Source: Stigmatella aurantiaca (GTDB taxonomy: Bacteria > Myxococcota > Myxococcia > Myxococcales > Myxococcaceae). From it: DNA of 64,000 nucleotides. The DNA lies in NCBI RefSeq assembly GCF_900109545.1, contig NZ_FOAP01000006.1, positions 186,001-250,000 on the forward strand. The letters run 5' to 3'. Both the position numbers and the translations under genes were made by a program. Of this stretch, positions 18,336 through 28,633 are shown in pieces (within the stretch, counting starts at the first letter, position 1; every line of letters begins with the position of its first letter). Under the pieces are notes generated by a model. That model ran no database searches. It saw only the letters and a program-made list of their open reading frames with translations, and was not told where the DNA came from.

Positions 18336-19205
18336 TCAGACCAGCACACGCAGGTAACTCAACCGCCCCCGGATGACTTCGGCCACGGCCAGGAGCGCCC
18401 CCTCAGGCCCCACCACCCGGATGCGGCCGGGCAGGGGCGGGGCCTCCAGCGGCACGCCGTGGGAGACGCGCACGGCGGCCTCGGCGCTCACCCGCAGCTC
18501 GGGGAGGTGCGTCAGCGCCGCCGACAGGGGCAGCAGCTTGCGCGCCATCGCCTCCCGGTCCTGCACCAGCGCGGGCAGCTCCGCCAGGGGCAGGGCCTGG
18601 GCCAGGACAAAGGGCCCACTGGCCGTCCGGCGCAGCGCCGTGAGGTGCGCCCCGCAGCCCAGCGCCCGGCCAATGTCATAGGCCAGGGTGCGCACGAAGA
18701 ACCCCTTGGAGCAGCGCACCGAGAGCCGCAGCTGCGTGGCGGAGAAGTCCCGCAGGGTCAGCTCGTAGACCGTCACCTGGCGGCTGGCCCGCTCCACCTC
18801 TTCGCCCGCGCGCGCCAGCTCATAGAGCCGTTTGCCGGCCACCTTCACCGCCGAGTACATGGGCGGCACCTGCGCGAAGGTGCCCCGGAAGGAAGCCAGC
18901 GCATTCTCCACCAGCGCGGCCGTCAGCGGGGGCACGGGCGCCTCGGCGACCACCTTGCCCTCGGCATCCTGGGTATCTGTCTCCACCCCCAGGTGCACCG
19001 TGGCCTCGTAGGCCTTGTCCCCCTCGGTGACGAAGCCGGCCACCTTGGTGGCCTCCCCGAGGCAGATGGGCAGCACGCCCGTGGCCATGGGGTCCAGGGT
19101 ACCGGTATGCCCCACCTTCTTGACCTTCAACAGCGTGCGCACCTGGCGCACCACGTCGAAAGAAGTGGGACCCGAGGGCTTATCGACGACCAGGACTCCG
19201 TCCAT
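18336..19205 (-). CDS. truB: tRNA pseudouridine-55 synthase
   Basis: 289 aa. Makes pseudouridine 55 in the T-loop of tRNAs. Motif [18 protein letters not shown], motif II with catalytic Asp [15 protein letters not shown], and Y/K residues in [18 protein letters not shown]. The C-terminal part (residues about 225-289) fits a PUA-like extension. Sits between rbfA and the moaD-like gene, the standard nusA-infB-rbfA-truB order. Confidence 0.96.
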   Translation of the reverse strand: MDGVLVVDKPSGPTSFDVVRQVRTLLKVKKVGHTGTLDPMATGVLPICLGEATKVAGFVTEGDKAYEATVHLGVETDTQDAEGKVVAEAPVPPLTAALVENALASFRGTFAQVPPMYSAVKVAGKRLYELARAGEEVERASRQVTVYELTLRDFSATQLRLSVRCSKGFFVRTLAYDIGRALGCGAHLTALRRTASGPFVLAQALPLAELPALVQDREAMARKLLPLSAALTHLPELRVSAEAAVRVSHGVPLEAPPLPGRIRVVGPEGALLAVAEVIRGRLSYLRVLV

Positions 19206-19240
19206 GACGTGCCTATCATCCCGGATGCCGGGCGCCGTGG

Positions 19241-19600
19241 CTACCAGCCTTCCTTCTGCTTCACCTCGCGCAGCAGGCGGTCGATCTTGTCGCCCTCGCC
19301 CACGGACTCATCGAAGGAGAAGAAAATCTCGGGGGACACCCGCAGGTTGACCGCGGAGGTCACCTCGCGGCGCACGAAGCCCTTGGCGGCCTCCAGCCCC
19401 TTCTGGGTCTCCTCGCGCTCCTTGTCGGTGCCCATCATCGAATAGAAGACGCGGGCCACGCGCAGGTCCGGGGAGACCTTCACCCCGGTGATGGTGATGA
19501 AACCGATGCGTGGATCTCGCAGCTCGCCCCGGGTGAGCAGTTGGCCAATGGCGGCCTGGATCTCCTGGCCCACACGCTCCGGTCGGGAATGCGTCGTCAT
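19241..19600 (-). CDS. rbfA: Ribosome-binding factor A
   Basis: 119 aa from the ATG at 19600, which overlaps the stop of the DUF503 gene (ATGA). 30S maturation factor with a KH-like fold: [41 protein letters not shown], and a helical C-terminus with KIDRLLREV. Translationally coupled to the gene before it. Confidence 0.95.
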   Translation of the reverse strand: MTTHSRPERVGQEIQAAIGQLLTRGELRDPRIGFITITGVKVSPDLRVARVFYSMMGTDKEREETQKGLEAAKGFVRREVTSAVNLRVSPEIFFSFDESVGEGDKIDRLLREVKQKEGW

Positions 19601-20196
19601 TTCTTCTCCCAATCCCGGGGGTTGCGCAGGGAGCGCGCGCGTGCCCGGGCTTCATCCAACGTCCGTGGCGCTCCCGCCGGTGGCGCGGGCTTGCTCGCGC
19701 CCTCCCGCCCATCGTGCCGCCGCTCCCAGTCGCCCAGGCCTTCCGCCTCGGCCATGGACCGCTCTCCCCGGTTCAAGCTGGCAATCAGCTCGTCCGGGCT
19801 CAAGCCCTGCGGCTCTGCTTCTGTTTCCCCGCCGTCCTCTTCGTCCTCCGCCCCGGCCCCACGGGAGGACGGGGGCAAGGCCGCCACCTCGTGCGAGTAG
19901 AGCTGGTCACCAAAGGCCATCATCTCCTTCTGCCGGGAGATGAGGGGGGCGACGTACATCTCCTCCACGAAGTGGATGATTTTCTCCATCTGCTCATCCA
20001 CGTGGCGGCTCTCATTGCCCACCACCGCCAGCGCGATGGACGCCTTCTGCCAGAGGTCCTGGTCGTCTACCTCGGCGACGGCGACGTTGAACCGGGCCTT
20101 CACCCGGTCCGTGACCCGGCGGAGCACCTGGCGCTTCGCCTTGAGGGAGCCGCTCTCGGGAATTTGCAGCGTCAGACGCGCGACACACACGAACAT
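19597..20196 (-). CDS. DUF503 protein with an extra C-terminal half
   Basis: 199 aa from the ATG at 20196; GGAGG lies 8 nt upstream. Residues 1-95 match DUF503 (YlxP-like): [53 protein letters not shown]. Family members are usually about 95 aa; here another about 100 residues, acidic then Pro/Ala/Arg-rich, are added. Function of DUF503 is unclear; its place between infB and rbfA is conserved in several phyla and suggests a translation role. Confidence 0.85.
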   Translation of the reverse strand: MFVCVARLTLQIPESGSLKAKRQVLRRVTDRVKARFNVAVAEVDDQDLWQKASIALAVVGNESRHVDEQMEKIIHFVEEMYVAPLISRQKEMMAFGDQLYSHEVAALPPSSRGAGAEDEEDGGETEAEPQGLSPDELIASLNRGERSMAEAEGLGDWERRHDGREGASKPAPPAGAPRTLDEARARARSLRNPRDWEKK

Positions 20197-20197
20197 G

Positions 20198-20240
20198 AAA
20201 AAACCCTCCGCCCGGCGGCGGCACAAGGCCAGCCGCCGGG
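20198..20240 (-). promoter_or_regulatory. Stem-loop between infB and the DUF503 gene
   Basis: Minus-strand 9-bp stem CCCGGCGGC/GCCGCCGGG (20211-20219 with 20232-20240), then GGAGGG and six T directly before the DUF503 start. The T-run is 7 nt away from the stem, so it is at best a leaky terminator; the GGAGG is the ribosome site. Confidence 0.4.
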
Positions 20241-20277
20241 GCCACCGGTGGACAGCTCCGAAGGCAACAACGAAGGG

Positions 20278-23200
20278 TTACGTCAGGCTCTGACGGGTCT
20301 CCTCGATCTCGTACGCCTCGATGATGTCGCCGGCCTTGAGATCATTGAAGTTCTCGATGCCGATACCGCACTCGAAGCCCTGAGCCACTTCCTTGACGTC
20401 GTCCTTGAAGCGCCGCAGGGACGCCATCTTCCCGGCGAACAGCTGCTTGTTCTCGCGCATGAGGCGCACGAACGAGCCGCGCTTGATGACGCCGTCGAGC
20501 ACCGCCGCACCCGCGATGGTGCCCAGCTTCGGCACGTTGAACGTGTTGCGGACCTCGGCGCGGCCCAGCTTCCGCTCGGTGCGGATGGGCTCCAGGAGGT
20601 CTTCCATCGACAAGCGCACCCCGTCGATGAGCTCGTAGATGATGCTGAAGCTGCGCAGATCCACGCCCTCGGCCTTGGCGGCGGACTCCGCGCCCGACTC
20701 CGGCTTGACGTTGAAGCCGAGCACCACGCCCTTCGAGGCGGCCGCACGCATGACGTCCGACTCGGTGATGGCGCCCACGCCGGTGTCGATGACCTCCACC
20801 TTGACCTTGTGGGTGGTGAGCTTCTGCACCGCCTGCTTCACGGCCTCGGCCGAGCCCTGCACGTCCGCCTTGATGACGACGCGCAGCTCCTTCGGACCGC
20901 CGCCCGCCTTCGTCTTGGCGAAGAGCTGATCCAGCGTCTCGCGGCTGACCTTGCTGAGCTCCGTCTGGCGCGACTTCATGCCGCGGTGCTCGGCGATCTG
21001 CTTGGCCGCCTTCTCGTCCGCCACCACGTTGATGGTGTCGCCGGCGGTGGGGACACCGGACAGACCGATGACCTCCGCGCAGTAGCCAGGCAGCACTTCC
21101 TTCACCGACTCGCCGCGGCTGTTGTTCATGGCGCGCACGCGGCCGTAGTCCGTCCCGGTGACGACGGCATCGCCCAGCCGCAGCGTGCCCTCCTGCACCA
21201 GCACCGTGGCCACGGGGCCCCGGCCGCGGTCCAGCTTGGCCTCGATGATGGCGCCCACCGCCGGACGGCTGGGGTTGGACGTCAGCTCGAGCACCTCGGC
21301 CTGGAGGACGACGTTCTCCAAGAGCAGGTCGATGCCCATCTTCTGCTTGGCGGAGACGGGCACCATGATGGTGTCACCACCCCACTCCTCGGGCACCAGC
21401 TCGTGGTTGGCCAGGTCCTTCTTCACGCGGTCCGGGTTGGCGCCCGGCACGTCCATCTTGTTGAGGGCCACGACGATGGGCACCTCGGCGGCCTTGGCGT
21501 GCTTGATGGCCTCGATCGTCTGAGGCATCACGCCGTCGTCGGCGGCGACCACCAGGATGACGATGTCCGTCACGTTGGCGCCGCGGGCGCGCATGGACGT
21601 GAAGGCCTCGTGGCCCGGCGTGTCCAGGAAGGTGATGTCGCCGCGGGCCGTGGTGACGCTGTAGGCACCGATGTGCTGGGTGATGCCGCCAGCCTCACCC
21701 GAGGCCACGTTGGCCGCGCGGATGGCGTCCAGGAGGCTCGTCTTGCCGTGGTCGACGTGACCCATGACGGTGACCACCGGGGGACGCGTGCGCGCATCCT
21801 CGGGACGGGCCTCCACCTCGGGCAGGTAGTCCTCCACCTCGAAGCCCACGCGGTCCACCTTCCAGCCGTAGTCGCTGGCGATGATCTCCACCGTGTCCGC
21901 GTCGACCATCTGGTTGGCGGTCGCCATCTTCCCCAGACCCATCAGCTTCTTGATGATGTCCGAGTTGCGCACACCCATGCGCTGGCCCAGGTCGGACACG
22001 CTGATGCCCTCCTGGAGCTTGATGACCTTCTTGTCCTCGGCCATCTGGGTGATCTGCGTCTTGGCGCCCTTCTTCGTGGGCTTCTTCTTCTTGCCACGCA
22101 GGGGGATGTTGACGCGGCCCCAGGCCAGGTCCGTCAGCTCCTGCTTGGAGATGGACGTGTCGTTCGGACCGCCCCTCTTGCGCGGCGTCTTGTCCTTGTT
22201 CTTCGAGACGTCGACGAGCTCGCGGCCCCGGCCGGCATGATCCGGAACGACCTTGAACTCACGCACCTCGCCGATGGCCTTCTTGCCGGGCGCCATCGGG
22301 TACTGCTTGGCCGAGGACGTGGTCGGCGTGACGCGGCGCACCTGGATGAGCGGGCGCGAGATGACGACGGCCTGAGTGGCCGTAGGACGCAGCGCGCGGG
22401 CGTCCGGCGCGGTGGGCGCGTGCGGGATGCCGCCCACCATGGTGACGTTCTGGGGCTGACCCGAGGCCTGCGCGCCCGGAGCCGAGGGCGAACCCGGCGC
22501 CGTGGAGACCGTGGGACGCACCGGGCCCTGGCTGCCAGGCCGGCTGCTGCTGTACGGCGGTCCTCCCGGACGCTGCCCAGGTCCTCCCGGACGGCCGCCG
22601 TGCGACGGTCCTCCCGGACGGCCTCCCGGTCCCGTGGGACGGCCTCCCTGATGGCCGCCAGGGCGGCCCGGCATACCGCCTCCCGGAGGAGGACGGGAAA
22701 TCACAGTCGCCTGCGTGCCGGGCGTCCGGACAGAAGGCGCTACTGGATTGCGCGGAGGAGGGTTTGTGGGCAAGTGGGTCCTTTCCTGAACAGGGGAGCG
22801 AGGCTGAGCCGCCATGGGCGGCTGCACGGGGGCCGGAGGCGCCGCGGGCGGAGCCACGGGCGTGGCGGCCTTCGGAGCCTCGGCGGCAGGCTCCTGTGAA
22901 GCCACGGGCGCAGCGGCCTTGGGAGCCTCGGCGGCAGGCTCCGGCGGGGCCACGGGCGCAGCGGCCTTGGGAGCCTCGGCGGCAGGCTCCTGTGAGGCCA
23001 CGGGCGTGGCGGCCTTGGGAGCCTCGGCAGCAGACTCCGGCGGGGCCACGGGCGCGGCGGCCCTGGGAGCCTCCGTCACGGGCTCCGGCGGCGCGGCAGG
23101 GGCCGTCTCGGCCACGGGCTCCGGGGCCGAGGCCTCGGTGCTCGGAGCCTCGTAGGCAGGCTCGGGAGGCAACGAAGCAGCCTCGTGGGCGGCCTGCTGC

Positions 23201-23481
23201 GGCTCCTGGGAGGCGTCGTAAGCCCCCGAGCCCGTGGGGGGGCCGACCTTGCGGCGCACCACGAAGCCCTTGGCCGTGACAGGCGCGGCGGCCTGCTTGG
23301 GCTTGCGCTTGTCCAAGATCTTCTGGACCGCAGCCGTCGCCTGATCGTCATCGAGAGAGGACGAATGGCTCTTGACGTCGTACCCAAGCCCCGCCAGCTC
23401 GGTGACGACCTCTTTGTTATCGAGCTCAATGCCGTGGCCCTTGAGCTCTTTCGCGATTTCGTGAACGCGCTTCTTCGACAT
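20278..23481 (-). CDS. infB: Translation initiation factor IF-2, long N-terminus
   Basis: 1067 aa (E. coli 890). GTPase that brings fMet-tRNA to the 30S subunit. The N-terminal IF2 motif ([21 protein letters not shown]) is followed by about 330 residues of low-complexity linker: 16-residue Pro/Ala/Glu repeats, then a Gly/Pro/Arg-rich stretch. G domain near residues 570-735 with [19 protein letters not shown] and NKMD; then domains II-IV including [13 protein letters not shown] and [10 protein letters not shown]. Part of the rimP-nusA-ylxR-infB operon. Confidence 0.97.
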   Translation of the reverse strand: MSKKRVHEIAKELKGHGIELDNKEVVTELAGLGYDVKSHSSSLDDDQATAAVQKILDKRKPKQAAAPVTAKGFVVRRKVGPPTGSGAYDASQEPQQAAHEAASLPPEPAYEAPSTEASAPEPVAETAPAAPPEPVTEAPRAAAPVAPPESAAEAPKAATPVASQEPAAEAPKAAAPVAPPEPAAEAPKAAAPVASQEPAAEAPKAATPVAPPAAPPAPVQPPMAAQPRSPVQERTHLPTNPPPRNPVAPSVRTPGTQATVISRPPPGGGMPGRPGGHQGGRPTGPGGRPGGPSHGGRPGGPGQRPGGPPYSSSRPGSQGPVRPTVSTAPGSPSAPGAQASGQPQNVTMVGGIPHAPTAPDARALRPTATQAVVISRPLIQVRRVTPTTSSAKQYPMAPGKKAIGEVREFKVVPDHAGRGRELVDVSKNKDKTPRKRGGPNDTSISKQELTDLAWGRVNIPLRGKKKKPTKKGAKTQITQMAEDKKVIKLQEGISVSDLGQRMGVRNSDIIKKLMGLGKMATANQMVDADTVEIIASDYGWKVDRVGFEVEDYLPEVEARPEDARTRPPVVTVMGHVDHGKTSLLDAIRAANVASGEAGGITQHIGAYSVTTARGDITFLDTPGHEAFTSMRARGANVTDIVILVVAADDGVMPQTIEAIKHAKAAEVPIVVALNKMDVPGANPDRVKKDLANHELVPEEWGGDTIMVPVSAKQKMGIDLLLENVVLQAEVLELTSNPSRPAVGAIIEAKLDRGRGPVATVLVQEGTLRLGDAVVTGTDYGRVRAMNNSRGESVKEVLPGYCAEVIGLSGVPTAGDTINVVADEKAAKQIAEHRGMKSRQTELSKVSRETLDQLFAKTKAGGGPKELRVVIKADVQGSAEAVKQAVQKLTTHKVKVEVIDTGVGAITESDVMRAAASKGVVLGFNVKPESGAESAAKAEGVDLRSFSIIYELIDGVRLSMEDLLEPIRTERKLGRAEVRNTFNVPKLGTIAGAAVLDGVIKRGSFVRLMRENKQLFAGKMASLRRFKDDVKEVAQGFECGIGIENFNDLKAGDIIEAYEIEETRQSLT
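22850..23090 (-). repeat. 48-bp tandem repeats inside infB
   Basis: About five to six near-identical 48-bp units coding a 16-residue Pro/Ala/Glu unit of the form [16 protein letters not shown], alternating PPEP and SQEP variants. In frame, so copy-number change would alter linker length without breaking the protein. Confidence 0.8.
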
Positions 23482-23580
23482 ACGTTGCTTGGCCTTCTGC
23501 TCCGCCGACTCCGGGGCGCAGCACCCTAATCCAAAAATGTGTGCGAGTGGTCTTTAACACCCACTCCCCCACCCCACCCC

Positions 23581-23895
23581 TCAAGGCCCCGGAACAAGCT
23601 CCCACGCCTGCCCGAGCTTCGACGGGTCAACCTTGCCCGCCTTCCCACGAAAAGCACGCCCGAAGGCCTTTCGTTTGAGCGCTGCCGTTAGACATCCGGC
23701 ACCGCAGAGGTAGGAGCCCCGGCCGGGCAACCGCCTCTCCTTGTCCACCACCACCTCGCCCGCTGGGTCCAAGGCGACCCGGGTCAACTCGGCCTGGGCC
23801 TTACGGCTCCCACAGCCAATACAACTGCGGATGGGCCCCTCAAAAAGCGAGCCCTGCGGAGGGCCGGAACGGGACTTCGAGCGCGTTCCCATCAT
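23581..23895 (-). CDS. YlxR/RnpM-family (DUF448) RNA-binding protein
   Basis: 104 aa. Family marks: SCIGCGSRKAQAELTRV and GRGSYLCGAGC, with conserved Lys/Arg after it (LKRKAFGRAFRGK). YlxR proteins bind RNA; the Bacillus member modulates RNase P. Located between nusA and infB exactly as in most bacteria, 13 bp after the nusA stop. Confidence 0.92.
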   Translation of the reverse strand: MMGTRSKSRSGPPQGSLFEGPIRSCIGCGSRKAQAELTRVALDPAGEVVVDKERRLPGRGSYLCGAGCLTAALKRKAFGRAFRGKAGKVDPSKLGQAWELVPGP

Positions 23896-23908
23896 CCGGC
23901 CCAGGAGT

Positions 23909-25606
<1,698 letters not shown>

Positions 25607-25666
25607 GATTCTCTCCTAAATGGTCCACGGGCCCGCCGAAACGGGCGCGCCCTGTATGTGGGACGG

Positions 25667-26152
25667 CTAGAACTCGAACTCCAGGTTCGCCTTGGCGATG
25701 TCCTTGAAGGGGATGCGGAAAGCGCCCGCCCCCTCCACCTCGACCGCGATCTCTTCTGCCGACACCTCGGTGAGGGTGCCAGAGAAGTTCTTGCGGGGCG
25801 GGTCGCCGATGGGGCCGAAGGTCTTCACCTTCACCTTCTGCCCCTTCACCCGCTCGTAGTGCGACGGCTTCCTCAACGGCCGGTTCACCCCGGGGCTGGA
25901 GACCTCCAGGCTGTACTCGTTGGGGACCAGATCCTCGACGTCCAGCGCCGGATCCACCGCGCGGGACACCTGGCTGCACTCGTCCAGCCCCACCCGGCCG
26001 CCCGGCTTGTCGATGAACAGGCGAAGCACCCACCCCTCACGCTCACGGACGAACTCGAGATCCACCAGTTCGAGCCCTTCGCCCGCAACGATGGGCTCCA
26101 GCAGGCTCATCGCCCGGGCCTCCACCGTCTGCTTGAAGTTGCTTTCCGCCAT
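25667..26152 (-). CDS. rimP: Ribosome maturation factor RimP
   Basis: 161 aa. Assists 30S assembly around S12. Family segments: EGLELVDLEFVREREGWVLRLFID, CSQVSRAVDPALDVED, YSLEVSSPGVNRPLRKPSHYER, and the C-terminal SH3-like barrel ending KANLEFEF. First gene of the cluster; an intrinsic terminator lies in its untranslated leader. Confidence 0.96.
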   Translation of the reverse strand: MAESNFKQTVEARAMSLLEPIVAGEGLELVDLEFVREREGWVLRLFIDKPGGRVGLDECSQVSRAVDPALDVEDLVPNEYSLEVSSPGVNRPLRKPSHYERVKGQKVKVKTFGPIGDPPRKNFSGTLTEVSAEEIAVEVEGAGAFRIPFKDIAKANLEFEF

Positions 26153-26175
26153 ACGCGTCCGGTCTACCTGGCTCC

Positions 26176-26210
26176 AAAAAAAGAAAAGCGGGCACGGCGG
26201 CCCACTTTTC
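26176..26210 (-). terminator. Leader terminator (candidate attenuator) of the rimP-nusA-infB operon
   Basis: On the minus strand GAAAAGTGGGC pairs with GCCCGCTTTTC (11 bp, one G-U) around a 6-nt loop, followed by seven more T. It lies 24 bp upstream of the rimP start, and no minus-strand gene lies upstream to need termination. Its place therefore suggests premature termination in the operon leader. NusA is known to autoregulate its operon at leader terminators in E. coli. No anti-terminator pairing was obvious to me. Confidence 0.7.
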
Positions 26211-26354
26211 GAAAAACGGCCATCGAAAAATGTCGGGCGGGTCCCCTACCACACGGCCTGACGGAGTGTAAAGGATGACGCGCCCACGTGCCGGGGAGAA
26301 CAGAGCACCCAAGGACAATGATTCCCAAGGGTTCCATGCTTACCGGACACCTTC

Positions 26355-26360
26355 TATAAG
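26355..26360 (+). promoter_or_regulatory. -10 box TATAAG 6 nt before the nitrilase start
   Basis: TATAAG matches the consensus at 5 of 6; TTCCAT 17 nt upstream is a weak -35. The ATG at 26367 falls at the expected transcription start, and only GCCCCC separates them, with no Shine-Dalgarno. Likely a leaderless mRNA. Confidence 0.5.
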
Positions 26361-26366
26361 GCCCCC

Positions 26367-27173
26367 ATGCACCTCATCGCCGCCGCTCAAATGGTGTCGA
26401 CCGCAGACAAGGCTCACAACCTGGAGGTGGCCACCCGGCTCGTCCGGCAGGCCGCCAAGCTGGGCGCCCGCCTGGTCGGGCTCCCGGAGAACTTCAGCTG
26501 GATGGGCTCCGAGTCCGAGCGCGCCTCGGCCGCCGAGTCCCTGGAGGGCCCCACCCTCGGGCGCATGGCGGAGCTGGCGCGGGAGCTGCGCGTCACCGTG
26601 CTGGCGGGCTCCCTCCTGGAGACCGGCGCCCCGGGTGGGCGCCTGTACAACACCAGCGTCCTCTTCGGCCCCCAGGGCGAGCGGCTCGCCGTCTACCGCA
26701 AGATGCACCTGTTCGACGTCGAGGTGGGCGATGGGGCCACCTACCACGAGTCCGCGGCGGTCGCCCCGGGCACGGAGGTGGTCGCGGCAACCACCGACGT
26801 GGGCAGGCTGGGGCTCTCGGTCTGCTACGACTTGCGCTTCCCGGAGCTGTACCGGCGCCTGTCCCGGGACGGGGCCACCCTGCTGGCCGTCCCCGCCGCC
26901 TTCACGCTGATGACGGGCAAGGACCACTGGGAGGTGCTGCTCCGGGCCCGCGCCATCGAAAACCAGTGCTACGTGCTCGCCCCCGCCCAGGGTGGGCGCC
27001 ACTCCGACAAACGCATCACCTATGGCCATGCCATGGTGGTAGACCCCTGGGGGCTCGTGACGGCACGCGCCTCGGAGGGTGAAGGGCTGGCCCTGGCCCC
27101 GGTGGATGCCGAACTGCAGCAGCGCATCCGCCGCAACCTCCCCTGCCTCGAACACCGCCGCCTACTGGACTAG
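26367..27173 (+). CDS. Nitrilase-superfamily carbon-nitrogen hydrolase
   Basis: 268 aa. Catalytic triad visible: Glu41 (LPENFS), Lys112 (YRKMHLFDV) and Cys153 (SVCYDLRFPELYR). The sequence closely follows the Nit1/NIT2 branch, whose members act as amidases on deaminated glutathione or omega-amides; a specific substrate is inference. Divergent from the rimP operon with about 210 bp between. Stands alone on the plus strand before the FecR gene. Confidence 0.9.
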   Translation: MHLIAAAQMVSTADKAHNLEVATRLVRQAAKLGARLVGLPENFSWMGSESERASAAESLEGPTLGRMAELARELRVTVLAGSLLETGAPGGRLYNTSVLFGPQGERLAVYRKMHLFDVEVGDGATYHESAAVAPGTEVVAATTDVGRLGLSVCYDLRFPELYRRLSRDGATLLAVPAAFTLMTGKDHWEVLLRARAIENQCYVLAPAQGGRHSDKRITYGHAMVVDPWGLVTARASEGEGLALAPVDAELQQRIRRNLPCLEHRRLLD

Positions 27174-27240
27174 CAAGGGCTTCCCCCGGCACGTGCGAGC
27201 GGGGATGAACCCCGGCTAGACTCCGGACCCGGAACCGCTC

Positions 27241-27714
27241 GTGAACGGACGCTGGACCTACATGCTCATGGCCCTTGCGCTCTCGGCCCTCCCCGCCGGC
27301 TGTAGCCCCGACGGGAAGCCGCAGGCGTCATCTCCCCCTCCTCCCCCCCTCCGGCCCCCCACGCCGCATGCGCACCTCAAGGAGGTGAAGGGGGATGTGA
27401 AGCTCAAGCGCGCCTCGGGCGACGAGTGGCTCGCGGCCCGCGAGGGGCTGCCCCTGTTCGAGAACGACAAGGTGAGCACCGCGGGCGGCGCCAGCGCGCA
27501 CATCGTGTTCGTTCACGGCGGCTCGGTGAACCTGGCGGAGGATGCGCTCATCGGCATCGCCGAGACGCGGCCCCGGCCCGGGCAGGGGCGCGCCGACGTC
27601 ACGGTGCTCAAGGGCAAGGTGGACGCCACCCTGGAGGCCCCCGCCACCCAGACGCTCTCCGTCTCCACGCCTTCGGCCACCATCCAGGCCGGCCGGGAGA
27701 TCGTCTTCCAATGA
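27241..27714 (+). CDS. FecR-domain lipoprotein
   Basis: 157 aa from GTG at 27241. Lipoprotein signal ending LPAGC (Cys near 21), then a Pro-rich spacer and a FecR-like domain (KEVKGDVKLKRASGDEW, NDKVSTAGGASAHIVF, STPSATIQAGREIVFQ). No sigma/anti-sigma pair is nearby, so this is the free-standing FecR type found with LysM proteins. Its stop overlaps the start of the LysM gene (ATGA). Confidence 0.85.
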   Translation: MNGRWTYMLMALALSALPAGCSPDGKPQASSPPPPPLRPPTPHAHLKEVKGDVKLKRASGDEWLAAREGLPLFENDKVSTAGGASAHIVFVHGGSVNLAEDALIGIAETRPRPGQGRADVTVLKGKVDATLEAPATQTLSVSTPSATIQAGREIVFQ

Positions 27715-28613
27715 AACCCGCACTCCTGCTCCTGGCCTATCTCTGTGCCACCCCCCCGGTGACCGAGGTGGTGGTGGGCGAGCGCGAATCGCTGTCCCAG
27801 CTCGCCGAACGTCTGCTGGGAGACCCCCTGGGCGCCAGCGAGCTGAAGGCCCTCAACGGGCTCACCTCCGATGCCGTTCCGGCGGGCACCGTGCTCAAGC
27901 TGCCGCCCGAGGCCGACCGCGCCAAGGCGCTCGGGGCGCTCACCGCCGCGCGCCAGGCCATGGCGCAGGCGGGCGCGGAGGCCTCGAAGCACGAGGAGGC
28001 CGCGGCGCGGCTCCGGGAGGCCGAGGCCCACTTCCAGACCGCCCAGTACCAGTCCGCGGCCCAGGCGGCCGATGGGGCCTGGCGGCTGGTGACGCCGGCC
28101 CTGGCGGGCCGCTCGTCCTTTCAGGTGTCGGTGGACGCGGAGGGTGCCACCACCGTCGCCGTCCAGACCGGTCCCGCCGTGCGCGTGACCGCCGAGAACG
28201 TCACCCAGCCGGTACAGGCCGGCGAGGAGGTGCGCGTGGAGAAGGGCCAGCCGCCGCCCGCGCCCCGGCGCCCGCTGGCGGCCCCCACGCTGCGCAAGCC
28301 CGACGCGAACGCCCGGCTCAAGCTCGTGCCCGCGCGCGGAAAGCTTGGCCCGGTGACACTCTCGTGGACCGCCGTGCAGGGTGCCACCGGCTATGCGGTG
28401 AACGTACTCTCGGCACAGGGGACGCCCGTCCACCAAGGCACGGTCGCGCCGGCGCAGCTGCAGCTGGAGTTGCCGCCGCTGCCGGCAGGCCGTTACCGGT
28501 GGAGTGTCAGGGCCCTGAGCGAGGGCCAGAAGCCGGCCCCCGCTGCCGAGCGCCTGTTCGAGCTGGTCGAAGATGCGGTGAAGCTCCAGGTCGGAAGTCC
28601 CGCCTGGAAGTAG
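27711..28613 (+). CDS. LysM-domain exported protein
   Basis: 300 aa from the ATG at 27711, overlapping the FecR stop. Signal peptide (MKPALLLLAYLCATPP), then one LysM-like domain (VVVGERESLSQLAERLLGD ... GTVLKLP), a helical hairpin rich in Ala/Glu (residues about 75-125), and a C-terminal Ig-like fold (VTLSWTAVQGATGYAVNVLS). Probably binds peptidoglycan in the periplasm. Coupled to the FecR lipoprotein and 20 bp ahead of an HD-GYP receptor. Confidence 0.8.
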   Translation: MKPALLLLAYLCATPPVTEVVVGERESLSQLAERLLGDPLGASELKALNGLTSDAVPAGTVLKLPPEADRAKALGALTAARQAMAQAGAEASKHEEAAARLREAEAHFQTAQYQSAAQAADGAWRLVTPALAGRSSFQVSVDAEGATTVAVQTGPAVRVTAENVTQPVQAGEEVRVEKGQPPPAPRRPLAAPTLRKPDANARLKLVPARGKLGPVTLSWTAVQGATGYAVNVLSAQGTPVHQGTVAPAQLQLELPPLPAGRYRWSVRALSEGQKPAPAAERLFELVEDAVKLQVGSPAWK

Positions 28614-28633
28614 TCCCAAGGGGTTGACACCAC

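Noticed and set aside
19714-22899. A 1061-codon plus-strand open frame opposite infB
   Set aside because: Antisense of infB, which has all GTPase motifs.
22850-23090. Possible CRISPR or mobile-element repeats in infB
   Set aside because: Contiguous, in-frame and low complexity; no spacers or terminal inverted repeats.
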